A stretch of 64,000 nt of DNA from Linepithema humile (lineage: Eukaryota; Arthropoda; Insecta; Hymenoptera; Formicidae). The stretch is taken from NCBI RefSeq assembly GCF_040581485.1, contig NC_090128.1:39152931-39216930 (forward strand), given 5' to 3'. How positions within the stretch are numbered: position 1 is the stretch's first letter; every line of letters starts with the position of its first letter. This document shows positions 50,743 to 62,015 of this stretch, in pieces. Position numbers and translations under genes: made by a program. Under the pieces are notes generated by a model that was not told the DNA's origin, did not search any database, and saw only the letters and a list, made by a program, of their open reading frames with translations.

Positions 50743-53700
50743 TTACGGTATTTCTTCATAATTAGTAATAGACTTTTTGGGTTGCATCATTTCTGCTCCT
50801 CTCGCAAATTGTATAAAGAGTTGTTCTAAAGTTGCCGATAAAACGGCATAATCTTCAATGCAGCTGTATCTTCGGTCCAAGTCTTTCATTGTATCGTACA
50901 TCGTTATCCACGTTGTGTTAGAATCAGTTACGTGATAGGCAAGATAGCCCTGTAAAAAAATAAATGGCAATAGAAACAAAACTGAAGTAACTCAAATCGT
51001 TACGGATCTTCTAAGAGGAATACAATCGTTACCAAATTTTCGTCTCTAATATCACATGTTAGAGTAGACTCGATGGTTTTCTTAATATTATCAACGTCCT
51101 CTTCCGATCGGCCCGGATTTAATTTCACATGAATATCGTAACCCGCTCCAAAGCGTTGTTTCAGTTCCTGACTTGCACCGATGCAGACCAACTCGCCCTT
51201 CACCATAATGACTAAACGATTGCAAAGTGCCTCACACTCTTCCATACTGTCGAATAATGCAATTTTAGTATTTGATTTAATAAAATAAGTTTTACTTGAT
51301 TTTTAACGAGTGCAGACAGTACTTGGACAGCTCTAAGAGATACCTGTGAGATGTAAGTATAATTGCTTGTCCCGCCGCTTGACAGGACTGCAATGTATTC
51401 CATAGCGATCTTCTAGCCGCAGGATCGACACCTGTTGTGGGCTCATCCAGAAGAACAAGAGTAGGATTACCTATGAGAGCCATTGCGATATTTAAGCGTC
51501 TCTTGTTACCGCCACTGTATGTACTACTTGGCTGTGACATGCAAGCTGTTAAATCTGAAAGGAAATGTATGTTGAGTCATTTTACACAAAATGACTTTCT
51601 TTCTCTCATCATCGTCGCGTTCACTCACTCAGTCTATTAATCCATTTGTTAACTTCCAATTCCACATTTGCCTTCGGTATACCGCGAAGACGAGCGAATA
51701 GACGTAAATGATCGAAAGAGTTCAAGGATGGTATTAAGGCATCTGTTTGCGGACAGTATCCCATTTCAGAAAGATACTAAGAAAAGAAAACAACGAATTA
51801 TAAACAACATGATGTTGAAGAAAGTAAATTGAATGTAAACTATTGTTACCTTTCGTCTGTCTGAATGAATTTCTGCTTGTCCTAAATACATTATGCCACT
51901 ATTTGATATTTCTTCTCCGGTTAACATTCTAAAAGACGTACTTTTTCCAGCACCGTTTACACCGAGTAATCCAAAACATTCTCGTGGTTTCACTCGAAAA
52001 CTGATTTCTTTTACGGCCATTAGCTTTCCATAATATTTGCTTAGTTCGTATACTAAAAACAGACTGTCATCTTCGTTTGTCGGGCTGTGCAGTAATTCAG
52101 AATTAATGGCGTCTGCAGAATTTACTTTGGGTTCTTGTTTTGCAACGTTTTTATCTATATGTAAAATATGCAATATTAAATATTATTACACATAAATACT
52201 CTTACATATTCAGTGTTATCTCTCTCTAACATTCTATATCAAAATACTATTTAAAATATAGGCAAAATTATCTTACTTTGACTGTTAATTTTATTGATTT
52301 CTAGCGCTACTGTAAGTTTTTCTTTCTTCACTTGATCATCCATTGTTTCCTGTTCCATCTTTAATTTTCTCGTCTTTGTAAATAATTTCTTAAAGAATTT
52401 TTCTTCTATCATAATCAATAGAGTAAAATACAAAATTGGTGTTAAAGATAGATACACTATACTTTCTTCGAAACTCATATCATCTTCGAAGTTTTTAAAG
52501 TAATTTAATTGATTTCTGCAAACTCCATCCGCACAATCCAAACCTGAAGAGAATTATGATTAAGTAAGTTACTGTTTCTATTAATAGCGTAAAATTACAT
52601 TTTTCATATACATTATGTCGATATTGCACACTCTTACCACAACAAGGGTCAGCGGAATTATCATGGGAACGTGACAGACAAACTATATCGTGAAATCTAT
52701 TTGGTAAACGACGACATCTTGCATTTTGTACTGCTGTTTCGAAGAAAGATAATTCACCATGGAATAAACTTATATAAGGAATTAGGCGCACAATTCTCTT
52801 TTGCGTAATATATAGCCAGTTGAGCCAGTCGAAATTGTGTATTACTTGGTGTAAAAGATATTGTATTATAACTGAAACATAGATTTTTAATAATATTTTC
52901 AAGGAAATCTTTCGAAGAGAAATATTATAGTAAACTTACCAAGACCGAGAGGTGAGAGGCACAAAATGGTTATTATTGTACTTCTTGACTTATTCACAAA
53001 ACTGAATATGTAGTCAAGAAGTAAAACGTTAATGCCAAACAATTGTAAGATCAATATTGTGCATACTGAAAGAATGTAAATAATAATTTAGAGATACTAA
53101 AACATAATATTAATTAATCTCAACACTTCGCGGTTTGCTGATATAAAAATCTAATAAAATTGAAGCACTTTGATCAGTCATAAATATATTTATATGTAAT
53201 AAATTCGATTCGCGATGGCTGAGAACCATCGACGATTCGCAATGTCGAAATAGACGCGAAATAGTTTGCTGTTAGAGAGTTGTCCGCAAAGTGTTAATTT
53301 AACTTACAATACTTACGTATTTCTACTCTGTGGTATAGACGAATATCAAGTATAACATCCATGATGTAAAATCCTAAAGTAATTAATAGTACGCTCATCG
53401 TGTATATCAAATAATCAAAAGCAAACATCGTTGCCCAATACGATATTGACGTGACACCGGTCATACGTTGCAGTTGTTTAACTTTCGTTGCTGTTTCCTG
53501 TAAAGGATGCACTACAAAAAGTGCCACAGTAGGGAAGAAGAACGAACAGAATATCAAAACGCGCGAAAGCGATTCCGCTCCTGGCATTTGTATTCTAGTC
53601 GAGGCAAGCGTGTTTGGTAATGCTTGTCGAGATATAAGAATCGAATGTTGGTCGCCAGCAAAAGCTTTGATAAACGAATTACTCAAAAGATTGACTGTTA

Positions 53701-56700
53701 GCGGCACACTATGGATTGCTAAACCAGAATACAATCCATTAACCAATGTTTCATTTCCAGTTGCATTAAATTCAGCAGATACGATAAAATTGTTGCGATA
53801 TTCCGCAATATTCTCCGTAGAAACATTCAGAAGAGCTAAAAAAAAGCAAAAAATTGAAAAACAATCTATCGTTTAAATAAATTTATTGTTAAGTTTAATT
53901 TAAGATATCAAAGTTTAACTTAAGATATTGAAAATCACTTAACACTTACCATTTATAACATTTATATCTGGAGCTGTGCGCTCTGCAGATATTCCGCCGA
54001 AATATTTAATCGTATCTCTGTATTTCTGGCCCATTGTATCTTCGTTCGAAGAATAGAAAGCTTTTGAATGTCTGTACATGTCAAGTTGTAATGGAATTAT
54101 ATCTGTAGAATCCTTTGGCAAAGTAAAACTTAAACCCATTAAAAGATCTGCGATGATAGGAAGAATTAACTGAAAAAATTGATAAAAAATGTTAAAAAAT
54201 GTTTAAAAAAATAAACAATGTAAAACATAATGGCAGCTATTTTTGCATTCATAAAATTCATATTGCATCTTTGTATTCGTAAGATAATTGCTCGGGAGAA
54301 ATACTTACGATCACCAGCAAATTATTTATATTCTTTTTTGTATATGTAAATTTTTTGCTGAATAATGCCAATATTGATTGTATGAATAGCGCGCTGCCTG
54401 TAATTTTCTCTAATGGCGATGTAAATAATTCATTAAGATGTGTTCCACTGTCCTCTTTCTTTACTATCCTGTAATAAGCCGCAAAAAAACAAAATCAATA
54501 TCAATATATTCATATTTATCGATAATGGTGTAAAACAAGTTTCAGAAAGCATACTTCAAAAATACTTGTTCCAAAGTAATCAACGATACGCTAATTCCTG
54601 TAATTCCCAAGTTTTTCTTTTGACTTTCTACTTTATCCAGTGATTGTGGTAGATCATCGTTATAAGGTACATTTAAAATAATTTTTTCACTGTCAACGGA
54701 AAGTTGTTGAGTTTGCGCATCAAATTTACTTATGACTTGACCAGGAATGCACCACGACTTTGTCGATAATGTAACTTCTATGTGCCCGTGACCTAGAACA
54801 AAGAGTTGTAATTTATGCAAGAAGTGCGCGAAATAATATATATCTTACCATATTGTTTCTTCAGAAACATTGCAGTGCCGTAACATCTAAGACGACCTGC
54901 ATGCACTATCGCGATTCTATCGCCAAGTATATCAGCCTCTTCCATATTATGTGTACTAATTAATATTGTCTTTTCTCCTCTAAGTTTCTGTACAAAAATA
55001 TAACACAAGATGTATATATACTGCAATGTATCAGACATGTCTATAAATCATCTCATTGAAACAAATCAATTTAAATTTACTTACTAATAGAGCATCCCAT
55101 GTATCTCGTCTGGTTTCAGGATCCATTCCCGATGTTGGCTCATCCAAGATTATAATCTAAAAGTAAATTTAATTTTTTTAAATCCATACGTGCAATGCAC
55201 GTTGTAACTGTGTCACAACTTACATTAGCATCACCAATGAGCGCCATTCCAAGACACAATCTTCTTTGTTGACCACCGGAAAGTTTGCTAGGAAGAAAAC
55301 TTCTCTTTTCAGAAAGCTTCAATTTAGAAAGTAAAATATTGACATCCTCTTTGATTTGCTCCTTGGTTTTAGTTGTAGCTTTTAACTGAAATGACATAAA
55401 AATCGCAATGAGGACAATTGATATGTTTTGCATATGATTTCGTTTCACAAAAAAATATTGTCATTCTTACCCGGCCAAAGAATTCTATTTGTTCGAATAC
55501 ATTTAAATCTGGGAATACCATGTTTTCCTGAGGACAGAGTCCTAAATCGTTTCTAATTTCGTCTAAATGGTTTCTTATGTTTTTGCCGTTTACAAATACT
55601 TTTCCTTCCGTTTCACTTATTACACCTTGAATGTAAATATAATGAATACTTCCGCAAAGTAGCACTCTTTACCTGTTGTGTTAAAACTATTTTTTTTTAA
55701 TACAATATAATACCTGTTAATATGGACATAAGTGTAGTTTTGCCTGCTCCATTGTGTCCAAGCAAGGCTGTAATTTGTCCTTTGTAAAAGTCCACGGAAA
55801 TTCCTTTTAACGCATGGACTTTCTGAAATATAATTTAGTATTAAAAAAATTATAAAAATTTATCTTTGATATAAACTTACAGATTTTTGAAAACAGCTTG
55901 TTGTATAAGATTTCTTAAGATCACGTATTTGTATTCCAGCTGTCAGTACACCACCTATTACTGGTTCAAAATCTTCATTACCTATTTTATCATAATCAAG
56001 TTCGATAGCTTCTTCATCAAGGGATATTTTGTTCTTCTTGATATACTGTAAAACGCATAAAGTTATTACATTTTATATCAATATCAGTATTTCTTCCTTT
56101 TTATGTTCTAAAGTTAGATCATAAATAATTTGTCTGATAAATATTTTTAATCGTTGTGAAAGTTCTTTATGATTCACATCAATATTAATAGCTTTTTAAT
56201 AGCTATTTTCAACTTGCCTTCAAAAAGTATAATGGATTTTTTCGAACTCCATATTTGCCGGGATGTATGGCATTTACATATACTGCGAGAGTGAAATGTA
56301 TCACAGCACCCAAAATTGAGAACAAAAATATAAAACCTGAACTTCCTGCAGTACCATATTCTACTTTCCCAGGGATAAAAATATTATTCCAGTGAATGCC
56401 AATTACTAAAACAAAAAAAAAGTTGCTTAGTGGTATATATTTTTTTGTTGTATATATTGTGGTATATATTTATATTTTTTTTTGTTTAAAGTTTCTGTAA
56501 TATATGAAATTAATATAAATAATTCATAAATTACACACATTTACTTTCCTGTGCAGTTGTTTCTTCGAAAAATCTGTACAATAAAATATTTGGAAATATT
56601 ATACCAAAATATGGTATAATTTTAAAAGATTCTTCTTTTGCCAGAGTCGAATGAAGTGAAACTTCTCCCATGTATATGATAGATAAAGCAGTTGTCACAA

Positions 56701-58129
56701 AACGTGCTGTAAAGAGATTGAGAATATAATTGATGCATCGAGAAATATTGCTTTTTATTTTATAAACAATATTACTTACGTTTTGAAAAGTATGCTGCAA
56801 TATGCATGCCAAAACTTATAAGATGAGTAATGTGTGCAGTGAATAAAAGCCAAAATATGAATGCGTTTCCGTATTCTAAAAAGGCTTCGACATTTGTAGA
56901 AAAAGTATTTTTAAATAATATGATTATTGGAACTATATAAATAGTGCTGAATATTATTCCTGTAATTAACCAACTTAGTAAATTATAGGCTATTGTTACA
57001 CCATTCATCGCCATTAAAACCTGTGAACAGTAAACAAGCAAATAAGATTTTGCAATAATCAAACACATAAATAAGAAGAATTAATGCAATAGTGTACTAA
57101 CGTTTACGCCAATAAATTTTTCTTTTGAAGCATAGGTAGTTTCAATGCAAAGTGGTATTAAAAAAGCTATGACAGCAAATGTACTAATAACTTCACGTAA
57201 TATTATATCAGCTTCATCTATTTTAATATGCGGCGGATAAGGCATTTGTTGTATTGACATCTGAAAAGTATATGTATTAAGAAACAAGCAATAATATATT
57301 AAGAAACAGCAATAAGGCAAAGAATATATAATACTGATAAATAGTTTATATTATTTAATGTTTTCAATGTAAATTTTCTGAAACGTAATAATAAAAATTT
57401 TTACTTTTATATTTGCCATAGAGTTTGGTGCCATTTGATTTATGAAAACTCGATCTACACACATCTGAACTTGCACAATTGGAACTATGTCATAATATAT
57501 CTTAGGTGATGCACTCATACGTTCACCTAGTACGCTTTGATACAAGGTATTTGGAATCTTCCAAGAATGTCTAATTTTGTATTTTATAGTATCTGTAGCA
57601 TTATATTGTTCAAAAACAACTGCTACAACAAAAAGCAGTAGAGTTTTTGCTTGAGCAACTATATAAGCATCTTCCATTTCAGTCTCATTAGAAAAACCTA
57701 TTACGCCTAAAGAAGAGAAAAAGAATTATAATGATACTTTTTGAGTTAACAATCAAATAATAAAAATTATTTTAGTTACATTTCTCAAAGCTGCAGCAGT
57801 TTCAAGTAACACTTACTTTCAGGTAGAAGCTGAAGACAATTTCTTGCAGATTCCATTATCTTATCTGTATATTTATTTCTTGGCAGATAATATATATTGT
57901 TTAAAGCATTATCAAGCTTTCCCATTAATTCATCTTGTGTCTCTACAGAATAGCGTGTCTCATTCATTACAATTGGCGACTTCACACTAAAATCTCTCAC
58001 AGCTTGTAATAATGCAAATAATCCAATTGGTACCAAAGCTTGTAAAAGTAATGTCATACGCCAATGTCTTTTGCGCACTATTAAATTTTTATATAGCAAT
58101 AAGCCAAAAATGTTCCATTTACTAGCCAT
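50743..58129 (-). CDS. ABCA-family lipid-type transporter (ABCA3-like)
   Basis: 24 coding exons give 1,669 residues, a full-length ABCA. Exons, in minus-strand order: 58129-57817, 57706-57405, 57260-57108, 57020-56780, 56706-56545, 56405-56218, 56045-55881, 55822-55714, 55625-55471, 55385-55224, 55156-55085, 54987-54849, 54792-54555, 54468-54309, 54169-53950, 53835-53317, 53065-52940, 52871-52638, 52543-52277, 52154-51850, 51776-51629, 51554-51344, 51246-51033, 50949-50743. All phases agree. The 3' edge of exon 3 has an alternative two codons later. Order: TM1 near residues 26-42, ectodomain 1, TM2-6; NBD1 with Walker A GHNGAGKT (530), Q-loop (577), signature LSGGQ (631), Walker B ILDE (653-656), H-loop (687); TM7 and ectodomain 2 with TM8-12; NBD2 with GVNGAGKS (1373), YSGGN (1472), LLDE (1494-1497) and TSHSMEECEALC. 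All catalytic motifs are intact. The family moves phospholipids or sterols across membranes; this member's substrate is unknown. Confidence 0.95.
51345..52100 (-). other. nucleotide-binding domain 2 of the ABCA transporter
   Basis: Exons 20-22 encode the second ATPase cassette. Walker A (GVNGAGKST) is in exon 20 and the Q-loop (GYCPQTDAL) in exon 21. The variant signature YSGGNKRR, Walker B and D-loop (LLDEPTTGVDP) are in exon 22. The H-loop serine-histidine lies at the junction to exon 23, where the sequence reads TSHSMEECEALC, an ABCA hallmark. Confidence 0.93.
54849..55881 (-). other. nucleotide-binding domain 1 of the ABCA transporter
   Basis: Exons 8-12 encode the first ATPase cassette: Walker A in exon 8, Q-loop (LGLCPQENMVF) in exon 9, canonical LSGGQQRR in exon 10, Walker B and D-loop (ILDEPTSGMDP) in exon 11, and the histidine switch (ISTHNMEEAD) in exon 12. 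No catalytic residue is missing. Confidence 0.93.
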
Positions 58130-59401
58130 TTTTGTATATTATATAGCTTCGAAGAAAGTCTTAATAATTCATTAGTAGACTATATTCAAATCTGTAAATG
58201 GCATACACAACGCTTGCCTGTAAAGTATATGAAGACTTTTGAATTAATTATTAGAATTGATATGTTGGCTTCAACTTCAAACGCAACTTACAAGAGAGCT
58301 ATATATGACCTTGGATGATGAAAATATGAAAACCTTTAATCTTATTCAACACATTTAGTTTGGTTAATCAAGAACTTTTATTTATTTCTCCTTTTTGAAT
58401 ATAAAGTACTCCTTTATACCACTGTTGCCATGGAAAATTTTACCTAAACAAATATCATTTATTACACAATGCTATAAAGTATATAATAAGATTATGTAAT
58501 TATATTCAGTAATAATCAAATACTATTTTTGCAATTTTAACCATTATCAATAATTTCGATACAAGTAACAAAGAATTATTCAGTTGCTTCTAAAGAAATC
58601 TATTGATTAAAAACTGTGTTTATGAATATTATTTCCAAGAACATTATGTGTTATTTCCAAGTAATTTAATATGATTTAGTTTTTTAGTATGAATGTTTTC
58701 TTAATTTTCATTCTAAATATACGAAGTGAAGTGGTTATAACATATTCTTAAGGTCTTAAATTTAGAAGTTTTGATATTTACAAAATTTTAATAGAATATT
58801 ACAGTGTGCAATTGCATATTAAAGCAGGTATGCAAATATCGACATAAATAAGTAAAGATAAAGAATGCTTTGAAAATGAAGCGATAGAGATGACTATCTC
58901 TATCATATCTCTTATATAAAGTTAAGCTCAATTTGTTAACTATCGCATATCGCAAATGTATGTTATCAAATGCAAATAATTAGTAGAAAAAATAATTTTG
59001 TCATATGTCATTGTGTCAAAATATGTAAAAACGCTTGTTTATTCACACTTCTATCGTTAAAGATATAAAGAATAATAAAGAAAAAATATGAATAGGATTA
59101 TAATCAAAATAATCACACGATAATTATATACACAAGCACAAAGTACTTATAAAAGATGCCTATACATCGAAAGTCTTCTCGAAATGCACTTAATTGACGC
59201 GATAATGAAACCATTTCCTTTATAAAGCTTCATCTTATCACGACGATATCAATAAAAATAACGGATTTAAAAAACTGTCTGTACACATATATATATGGCA
59301 ACAATGTTTCAACATAAATAGCGTCGTCGTTACACACACCAACATCACATACGTCGACGGATGACACTCGACTGCTATTGACTGCTATCTACTGCTCACT
59401 G
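58130..59401. other. AT-rich region upstream of ABCA
   Basis: This should include the ABCA 5' UTR and promoter. No further gene or clear repeat is seen up to the hAT-like element. Short AT runs dominate. Confidence 0.6.
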
Positions 59402-59749
59402 CAGTGTTGCGATATGGGACCGGTTGTATGCGCATGTGCGGCAATACGGCGTCAGTACAGTGTCTCATACAAATTAAACAAGGCACCGTTACCCCGCTAC
59501 ATTAAAAATATTTCTAAATTTTTTGAAATTGATTGAAATTTTTTACTTCTTGGTTTTTTAGCTGCTGGCTCCGTAGATTCCATGCTTGTAAATAAATAAA
59601 TCTTACCTTATTTGTAGTCACCAGACCTTCTCATGTCAAAACGTCCCGCCATACAGTCAACACATAACATATAACGGCACTGGATCTCCATCACCGCACA
59701 TGCGCAGAGCCGCACATGCGCATACAACCGGTCCCATATCGCAACACTG
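59402..59749. mobile_element. non-autonomous hAT-like MITE, 348 bp
   Basis: Perfect 41-bp terminal inverted repeats (59,402-59,442 and 59,709-59,749) begin CAGTGTTGCGATATGGGACC. The element is flanked on both sides by the 8-bp direct repeat GCTCACTG (59,394-59,401 and 59,750-59,757). An 8-bp duplication with CAG-starting termini is the hAT superfamily hallmark. The motif CCGCACATGCGC occurs twice near the right end, like the subterminal repeats that hAT transposases bind. About 266 bp of internal AT-rich sequence carries no transposase frame, so movement would need an enzyme supplied elsewhere. Identical termini and an intact duplication suggest a fairly recent insertion. Confidence 0.92.
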
Positions 59750-59841
59750 GCTCACTGTCAAAAATATGGGCATGGTAACATAACATATAGAGAGGAAATT
59801 GTGCACTTGATTGTCAGCGATTGTGTAAAGCGAGCGCCTTA

Positions 59842-59967
59842 TGCCCATATCACATACACATTAAAGACTGAAATTTGACCTATCAGGACAAAAAACTTTT
59901 AACTCCTTTTGTTTTGATTGGTCAAATCTCAATCTTTAATCTTCAATGCGTAGTCTGATGCAGGCTT
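59842..59967. repeat. degenerate inverted repeat
   Basis: The left side has ATTAAAGACTGAAATTTGAC. The minus strand of the right side has ATTAAAGATTGAGATTTGAC, preceded and followed by further partial matches. It resembles the decayed remains of a small foldback element. I see no clean target-site duplication and cannot name the family. Confidence 0.6.
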
Positions 59968-60143
59968 TAGTACGTCACATTGCGCAATGACCATCGGTTG
60001 TATTTTAGTGAAATAACATTGCATATTGGCGGTAGATAGTGCAGGGATTCTTAATAATTGTACAATTCAAATCTGCATTTTGTACTATTCATTATACATT
60101 TTTAGTACAAATATCTTTCAGTAGATAATTATAATATTAACAT

Positions 60144-60149
60144 TTTATT
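60144..60149 (-). terminator. poly(A) signal of mRpL14
   Basis: The minus strand reads AATAAA about 44 bp beyond the mRpL14 stop codon. Confidence 0.65.
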
Positions 60150-60192
60150 GAATTATACGATACATTTACATTGTAATAGTAAACAAAATACA

Positions 60193-60709
60193 TTACACAA
60201 ATCGAGATGCAATTGCTAATAGTTTAGTATAATCTGCTCCTTTCGTGTGGGTTTTCTCCTTCATTTTTGTTCTAAGTATGTGTGGAATAGGTACTTGTAT
60301 TCTTGTACCTAAAGGTGTCCCATTATCATCTATTAGCACTAAATTGTTGCTATCAAACTTGGGAATTTTGGGAACCTGATTTTCTTTTAATCCAACTAAT
60401 ATACCTTTCTTTTTCTCACCTCTTATTGCGACTAAAACTCTATCTCCTAAAAAATAAATATAACAATTCAAACACATGTTCTTATAAAGAAGTTGCATTA
60501 TATCTCTTATCTTTCATCTTACCAATATATCCAACTCCAACTTTATTATAGACGTGTATGCATCTTGGTGGTTTACCCTCCATCATAGCTAGCCTTCCTA
60601 TTTCGCTATTATCCACTACTCTTAATCGACTTAGTTTGATTATTCTACTTGCAGGAGCTGTTGTAGAAATGCCCCTGCTTAAAATATTTAATAGTGCAGG
60701 TGATAACAT
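60193..60709 (-). CDS. mRpL14: mitochondrial large-subunit ribosomal protein uL14m
   Basis: Two exons, 60,709-60,523 and 60,446-60,193, with a 76-bp GT-AG intron in phase 1. They encode 146 residues, the usual size. The N-terminus (MLSPALLNILSRGISTTAPA) is basic and serine-rich without acids, as for a mitochondrial presequence. The rest matches uL14m: SRLRVVDNSEIGR, then VGYIGDRVLVAIRGEKKKG, then FDSNNLVLIDDNGTPLGTRI with PIPHILR, and the C-terminus LAIASRFV, as in vertebrate MRPL14. It is a structural protein of the mitochondrial 39S subunit. It is transcribed divergently from mRpS28. Confidence 0.95.
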
Positions 60710-61111
60710 CTTTGTAATGCTTCAGTTCCAAGATGCCACTCTGCAAGACTTTTTTCCAAAACAATCTGAAATGTAATATAAATGTCATAAGCTATTTAAT
60801 GTAATATAATGTAACTTAACCTTAATTTAGGAAAAGAAATAGTTTTATATACAATGATAAGTCAAATTTATTTTTTCTTTAAATATTTTTAAGCATGCTT
60901 ATCTTAAAGTAAAAGTTACCACTTCAAATGATTTTAACTAAAATCAGCTTCTGATTATGACAGCTCTCTTCTATACAACGACAAGTTATGGATACATCAA
61001 TAATTTCTATGTAAATTTTACATAACCTCAACCTCAACTCGTGGTTATAACCTAAAAGCCGTCAAGAGTAGAAACTGTGTGGCAACAAGAAATAAAGTTT
61101 TTATTGCTATC
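60710..61111. promoter_or_regulatory. putative bidirectional promoter mRpL14/mRpS28
   Basis: About 400 bp separate the two start codons of these divergent genes, so both 5' leaders and promoters must lie here unless leader exons are elsewhere. I see no TATA box at a convincing place, which is normal for housekeeping mitoribosome genes. The role is inferred from layout. Confidence 0.6.
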
Positions 61112-61927
61112 ATGAATAAAATACATCGTCTCAAGAAAGTGTTAACAGATTTGCGATCTCTCAATGTTTTGAGAGCAAATTCGATATCTACAAGATATTT
61201 TTGTACAAGCAAAGATTTGGAAGGGGAAACTAAAGATACAGCATCTGCAGAGTCTGTTGTTGGAAAAGAAATACAAGCAGAAGCGAAAGAAAATGCAGAA
61301 ATATCAGGATCTAATGCAAAATTGAGTGGTTTTGCGCAAAGTTACGAAAGATTCTCGCATATTGACGATAAAACACCAGAAATACCTCAAACGTTCGCTT
61401 CCTTAATACGCAACTCCAAATTTGTTGATGTAAATATTTCCTGTTTACTGTATATATAATATTTATTCATCGTGTATGTTCCAAACATGTGATACTAATT
61501 CATCTTTTAGTTGGGAGAACCAGAAGGAAAACTAGTAACTGGTGAAATATTTAATATTGTTGATGATGACTTGTACATTGATTTTGGATGGAAGTTTTAT
61601 TGTGTTTGTCGAAAACCTATAAAAAACGGACAGTATGTGTCTAGATTAATTTTTCATTTGTTTGAATAATATTTGTTATATCTTTGATTATTATTGAATA
61701 TTATCCTTTCATTACTTTTTTATTTTAGGTACTATGTGAGAGGATCCAAGGTTCGGCTAAAGATAAGGGATTTGGAACTTTCTTCTAGATTTTTAGGTGC
61801 TACAACAGATATAACTCTTTTAGAAGCTGATTGTATTTTAATGGGTTTAATATCGTCACCATTACAAATATCAGAACAGAAAGCACAGAAAATAGAAACA
61901 AGGAGACTGAAAATACAGAATGTTTAA
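61112..61927 (+). CDS. mRpS28: mitochondrial small-subunit ribosomal protein S28 (bS1m)
   Basis: Three exons, 61,112-61,429, 61,511-61,632 and 61,729-61,927, with introns in phases 0 and 2. They encode 212 residues. The start is the first ATG (MNKIHRLKK); the frame is open slightly further upstream but only from a GTG. Residues 1-35 are basic and fit a mitochondrial targeting sequence. A poorly conserved linker follows to about residue 80. The core from FASLIRNS onward is the MRPS28 domain, with GEIFNIVDDDLYIDFGWKF and CVCRKP in exon 2, and GSKVRLKIRDLELSSRFLG, ATTDITLLEAD in exon 3. It is a component of the mitochondrial 28S subunit. AATAAA lies 30 bp after the stop codon. Confidence 0.95.
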
Positions 61928-61957
61928 TAATGTATTAATTTAGCGATATCCATGAAA

Positions 61958-61963
61958 AATAAA
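61958..61963 (+). terminator. poly(A) signal of mRpS28
   Basis: AATAAA lies 30 bp after the stop codon and just before a TA microsatellite. Confidence 0.75.
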
Positions 61964-61970
61964 GTTTTTG

Positions 61971-61971
<1 letters not shown>

Positions 61972-62011
<40 letters not shown>
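61972..62011. repeat. (TA)n microsatellite
   Basis: About 20 TA units directly downstream of the mRpS28 poly(A) signal. Confidence 0.97.

Positions 62012-62015
<4 letters not shown>

Noticed and set aside
61079..61111. An 11-codon upstream extension of mRpS28
   Set aside because: It starts with GTG; the first ATG at 61,112 gives a normal mitochondrial presequence.
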